The position numbers and the translations under genes were made by a program. The notes under the pieces are model-generated. The model searched no databases. It saw only the letters and a program-made list of their open reading frames with translations, and was not told the origin of the DNA. A DNA stretch of 6,199 nucleotides from Candidatus Coatesiibacteriota bacterium (GTDB lineage: Bacteria; RBG-13-66-14; B26-G2), in NCBI GenBank assembly GCA_003647715.1, contig QMNJ01000091.1, positions 1-6,199 on the forward strand, read 5' to 3'. Shown here piece after piece: positions 4,304 to 6,199 of the stretch. The stretch's first letter is position 1. The number at the start of each line of letters is the position of its first letter.

Positions 4304-5500
4304 CTACCATCTGAAGGCAAGTTTTGTGTAGAAGTAGGTTCTGTAGAATGCCTTCATCAGATTCATCAGGGCTATCTTGTGCCACCACTTCTTTTTGTCC
4401 TCCAGGAAGTATATCCCCTCAAATGGTAAGAGAACCAAGCTCACTCTTATTTTTGGTGCAATACCTACGGGGATATTCTTCTCCAGGCAGACCTCATACA
4501 TCCTTCTGAAGACGGGTATCATATCCTCTACATTTGGTGGTGGGTAGTTCTCCAGTGCGGTTCCAATGGTGGGTCTGAATACACAGACGGTGGCGAAGGC
4601 GCCTACATTAGCAAAGTGTTCAATGGCTTTTATTGAGTCCTCGGGCGGTTCAAGCCCTGCTATTATCTCTCCTGATACCTTGCCCTTCCCAAACAATCTG
4701 GAGCAGTATTCTATGGTGTCAAGATACATCTTCTGACCAAGATGCTCGTATTTGCCAGGGCAGACCTCCTTGAACCGCTCTGGATTATATAGTTCAATGC
4801 AGAAAGAGACATGGTCAACACCCAGTTCTTTGAGATGGTCATATTTCTTGAGGTCAGGCACCGGAGGGCACTGGACACCTACGAGAAGTCCGGTCTCCTT
4901 TTTTACCGTTTTGATATATGGCTCCAGGATATCAAGTTCCTTACCTTCGTAATAACCCGTATTGAAGTGGACGAAGGTTATTCCCATCTCCTTCCTTGCT
5001 GCTTTTACCGTCTCCACTACATCTTGTGCATACTTTTCCTCCTCTTCTGATACGCCCACATTGAGACCGACCGAGCAGAACTTGCAGTTCTTATTCATCT
5101 TCCAGAATCCGCAGACCTCGGTGGGGTAGATGCCGATGTAGGTGCCCTGCATTACACCGATTCTCCCCATAAGTTTGCCTGATGAGGTCTTCTGCTTGTA
5201 GAACCTCGGATTTTTGAGTAGCTTGATGGGAGTTATTAATTCATCATCTCTATATATGCAATATCTACCATTGGTCTTCTTCAGAATATATGGAGATTTG
5301 AAGGCAAACTTCTCAACCACAGGTATGTTGGTGTAGAGGTTATCGGGCAGGATTGCCTCAAGACCGCTTCCCAGCCCTCCTCTGGTTCTCAGGATAGGTG
5401 CTGCATCCTCCTTGAGGTTGCATGAGGGGTCTATTCTCATGCCCTTGCAGTAGAGTTCAAGTTTCAATAGTCCTGGGTTCTTTTTAACATCCATCTCCAT
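4304..5500 (-). CDS. Radical SAM protein with CX8CX2C cluster motif
   Basis: A 398-residue cytoplasmic enzyme, first in the operon. Residues 125-150 hold the cluster site: Cys130, Cys139 and Cys142 (CGFWKMNKNCKFC), which would bind the 4Fe-4S cluster that splits S-adenosylmethionine. The first spacing is 8 residues instead of the usual 3. A barrel follows: FVHFNTGYYEG (176-186, in the place of the GGE motif), GLLVGVQCPP (204-213), VDHVSFCIELYNPERF (228-243), SGEIIAGLEPPEDS (276-289) and FATVCVFRPTIGT (302-314). About 120 residues precede the cluster, and the basic, aromatic C-terminus (370-398) could touch the membrane. There are additional cysteines (8, 27, 81, 211, 234, 247, 266, 306, 338) but no SPASM-like cluster. 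The substrate is unknown. ATG at 5500 follows GGAGG (5509-5513) by 8 bases and lies just behind a strong promoter. Confidence 0.9.
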   Translation of the reverse strand: MEMDVKKNPGLLKLELYCKGMRIDPSCNLKEDAAPILRTRGGLGSGLEAILPDNLYTNIPVVEKFAFKSPYILKKTNGRYCIYRDDELITPIKLLKNPRFYKQKTSSGKLMGRIGVMQGTYIGIYPTEVCGFWKMNKNCKFCSVGLNVGVSEEEEKYAQDVVETVKAARKEMGITFVHFNTGYYEGKELDILEPYIKTVKKETGLLVGVQCPPVPDLKKYDHLKELGVDHVSFCIELYNPERFKEVCPGKYEHLGQKMYLDTIEYCSRLFGKGKVSGEIIAGLEPPEDSIKAIEHFANVGAFATVCVFRPTIGTALENYPPPNVEDMIPVFRRMYEVCLEKNIPVGIAPKIRVSLVLLPFEGIYFLEDKKKWWHKIALMNLMKAFYRTYFYTKLAFRW

Positions 5501-5533
5501 ATATAAAACCTCCAGTCACAGATTTAACTTTGG

Positions 5534-5562
5534 ATTTTATCAACATCAGCTGTTTTAGTCAA
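5534..5562 (-). promoter_or_regulatory. Strong sigma70-type promoter of the operon
   Basis: Reading the minus strand, TTGACT (5562-5557, 5 of 6) is followed after exactly 17 bases by TAAAAT (5539-5534, 5 of 6). TGA immediately precedes the -10, giving an extended -10 as well. Transcription should start near 5527, leaving a leader of about 27 bases that contains the ribosome binding site at 5509-5513. Confidence 0.75.
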
Positions 5563-5621
5563 ACATATTTGCATACACTGATATGTTAATTATTGGCTTT
5601 TGTGGAGAGTTTAAATCAGTC

Positions 5622-5646
5622 ATTTAATTTAATGATTAAATTTAAT
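5622..5646. promoter_or_regulatory. AT-rich palindrome in the divergent promoter region
   Basis: AATTTAATGATTAAATT (5626-5642) is a perfect palindrome around a central G. It extends to 5622-5646 with a single mismatched pair. It lies just upstream of the extended -10 at 5664-5672 and about 60 bases upstream of the operon's -35, so a regulator bound here could act on either promoter. The DNA around it is very AT-rich, so chance is a real alternative. Confidence 0.35.
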
Positions 5647-5663
5647 AACAGATATACAATTTG

Positions 5664-5672
5664 TGATATAAT
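5664..5672 (+). promoter_or_regulatory. Extended -10 promoter for a leaderless glycosyltransferase mRNA
   Basis: TGATATAAT combines a perfect TATAAT (5667-5672) with the TGn extension. Expected transcription start is about 7 bases downstream, at 5679-5681, which is the ATG at 5681 or just before it. No ribosome binding site precedes that ATG, and an in-frame TAA at 5672-5674 excludes an upstream start. The -35 region is weak (TAATAAC-like near 5643-5649), as is common with extended -10 promoters. Confidence 0.5.
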
Positions 5673-5680
5673 AATTATAT

Positions 5681-6199
5681 ATGGGTGAGAAAGGTTTTAT
5701 AAAAGACGATAAGATACTCTCAAGGTTTATTTTAATAATCTCATTGCTTTTGATAATCTTTTATTTCTATGCTACTTGGGATTTTCCAATTGATGATGCT
5801 TATATAAGTTTTAGATATGCGAGGAACTTTGCTGAAGGAAATGGTTTGGTATATAATATTGGTGAAAGAGTAGAGGGGTATAGTAATTTCTTTTGGGTTA
5901 TACTCAACGGAGTTGCAATTTACTTTGGGGCGAATCCTCTGTATTTTTCTACAATTTTTTCTGCGATACTTTATGTTATGCTTCTTGTGGTTTTTTGGAA
6001 GGCACTTTGGAAAAATCTTGAAGAACTGTCACCGGGTAATACTCAGGAAAACATTCCTAGATATATTGCGCTGTTTGGAATATTTCTATTAGCAGTTGAT
6101 ATGAGGTTTTTTATCTTCATTAGTTCAGGACTTGAAACTCAATGCTTTATTACACTCTTCTTTATAAGTTTATTCTGGAATTGGATTACGACAGAGAGA
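5681..6199 (+). CDS. GT-C family membrane glycosyltransferase, N-terminal part
   Basis: The reading frame is open from ATG 5681 to the window edge: 173 residues, with no stop and the 3' end missing. A basic head (MGEKGFIKDDK) precedes a first membrane helix at about 15-31. Next comes the luminal or periplasmic loop WDFPIDDAYISFRYARNFAEG (33-53), then GLVYNIGERVEGYSNFFW (55-72), more membrane helices (about 74-83, 88-108, 129-146) and SGLETQCF (149-156). The DDAYISFRYARN, GERVEGYSNFFW and SGLET signatures are typical of polyprenyl-phosphate-sugar-dependent transferases (GT39 / arabinofuranosyltransferase-like). Asp38 or Asp39 is the likely catalytic acidic residue. It would add a sugar to a cell-envelope glycan or protein outside the membrane; the sugar and acceptor cannot be read here. 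It is transcribed divergently from the operon and looks more AT-rich than the genes on its left. Confidence 0.88.
   Translation, partial: MGEKGFIKDDKILSRFILIISLLLIIFYFYATWDFPIDDAYISFRYARNFAEGNGLVYNIGERVEGYSNFFWVILNGVAIYFGANPLYFSTIFSAILYVMLLVVFWKALWKNLEELSPGNTQENIPRYIALFGIFLLAVDMRFFIFISSGLETQCFITLFFISLFWNWITTER

Larger units (their letters stand above)
1470..5500 (-). other. Five-gene operon
   Basis: Five minus-strand genes run from the promoter at 5534-5562. The gaps are 50 bases (radical SAM to membrane protein), 14 bases (to DUF1858), a one-base TAATG overlap (to the first secreted protein) and 2 bases (to the second). There is no internal terminator and no convincing internal promoter. 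No clear terminator follows 1470 either; the small palindrome at 1440-1454 lacks a T run. Confidence 0.8.

Noticed and set aside
4752..5050. Plus-strand frames opposite the radical SAM gene
   Set aside because: They mirror codons of the radical SAM barrel region and show no start signal or domain; the same holds for short plus-strand frames at 4324-4509, 3822-4046, 2215-2400, 1486-1668 and 1228-1419.
1..6199. CRISPR array, tRNA, rRNA, insertion sequence or phage genes
   Set aside because: I saw no spaced direct repeats, no tRNA-like cloverleaf, no transposase or integrase motifs and no terminal inverted repeats in the window.

Overview
The window looks like a chromosomal piece of an uncultured, moderately AT-rich Gram-negative-type bacterium. 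Ile is often ATA, Arg is often AGA/AGG, and intergenic DNA is very AT-rich. Three secreted proteins have a style (DNRLRE domain, glutamine-amidotransferase-like fold, short C-terminal tag) that I associate with FCB-group candidate phyla such as WOR-3 or Cloacimonadota. That placement is an impression from protein style; there is no rRNA or marker gene here to confirm it.

Layout. (1) 1-100: a T-tract-rich leader, then a plus-strand gene (101-733) for a secreted DNRLRE-domain protein, closed by a clear intrinsic terminator (757-788). (2) 919-1380, minus strand: a small unrecognised protein built of three 36-residue alpha-helical repeats, with its own promoter at 1427-1454. (3) 5500 down to 1470, minus strand: a five-gene operon behind one strong sigma70-type promoter (5534-5562). 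Its gene order is radical SAM enzyme, multi-pass membrane protein, small CxxC redox protein of the DUF1858 / hybrid-cluster-associated type, and two adjacent secreted proteins with related amidotransferase-like folds. Gene gaps are 50, 14, -1 and 2 bases. (4) 5501-5680: a divergent promoter region. (5) 5681 to the window edge, plus strand: the first 173 residues of a GT-C type membrane glycosyltransferase, apparently leaderless.

The most interesting signal is at the protein C-termini. The DNRLRE protein and both secreted operon proteins differ in their bodies but end in the same 14-residue pattern, roughly hE[ST][SE]S[VI]Gx[IV][KR]x[LI]F[KR] followed directly by the stop. The codons differ (TCN versus AGY serines), so the similarity is kept at protein level. 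It resembles a sorting or attachment signal. Because one carrier lies outside the operon, it is probably a genome-wide tag. Whether the operon's radical SAM, membrane and redox proteins act on that tag is open.
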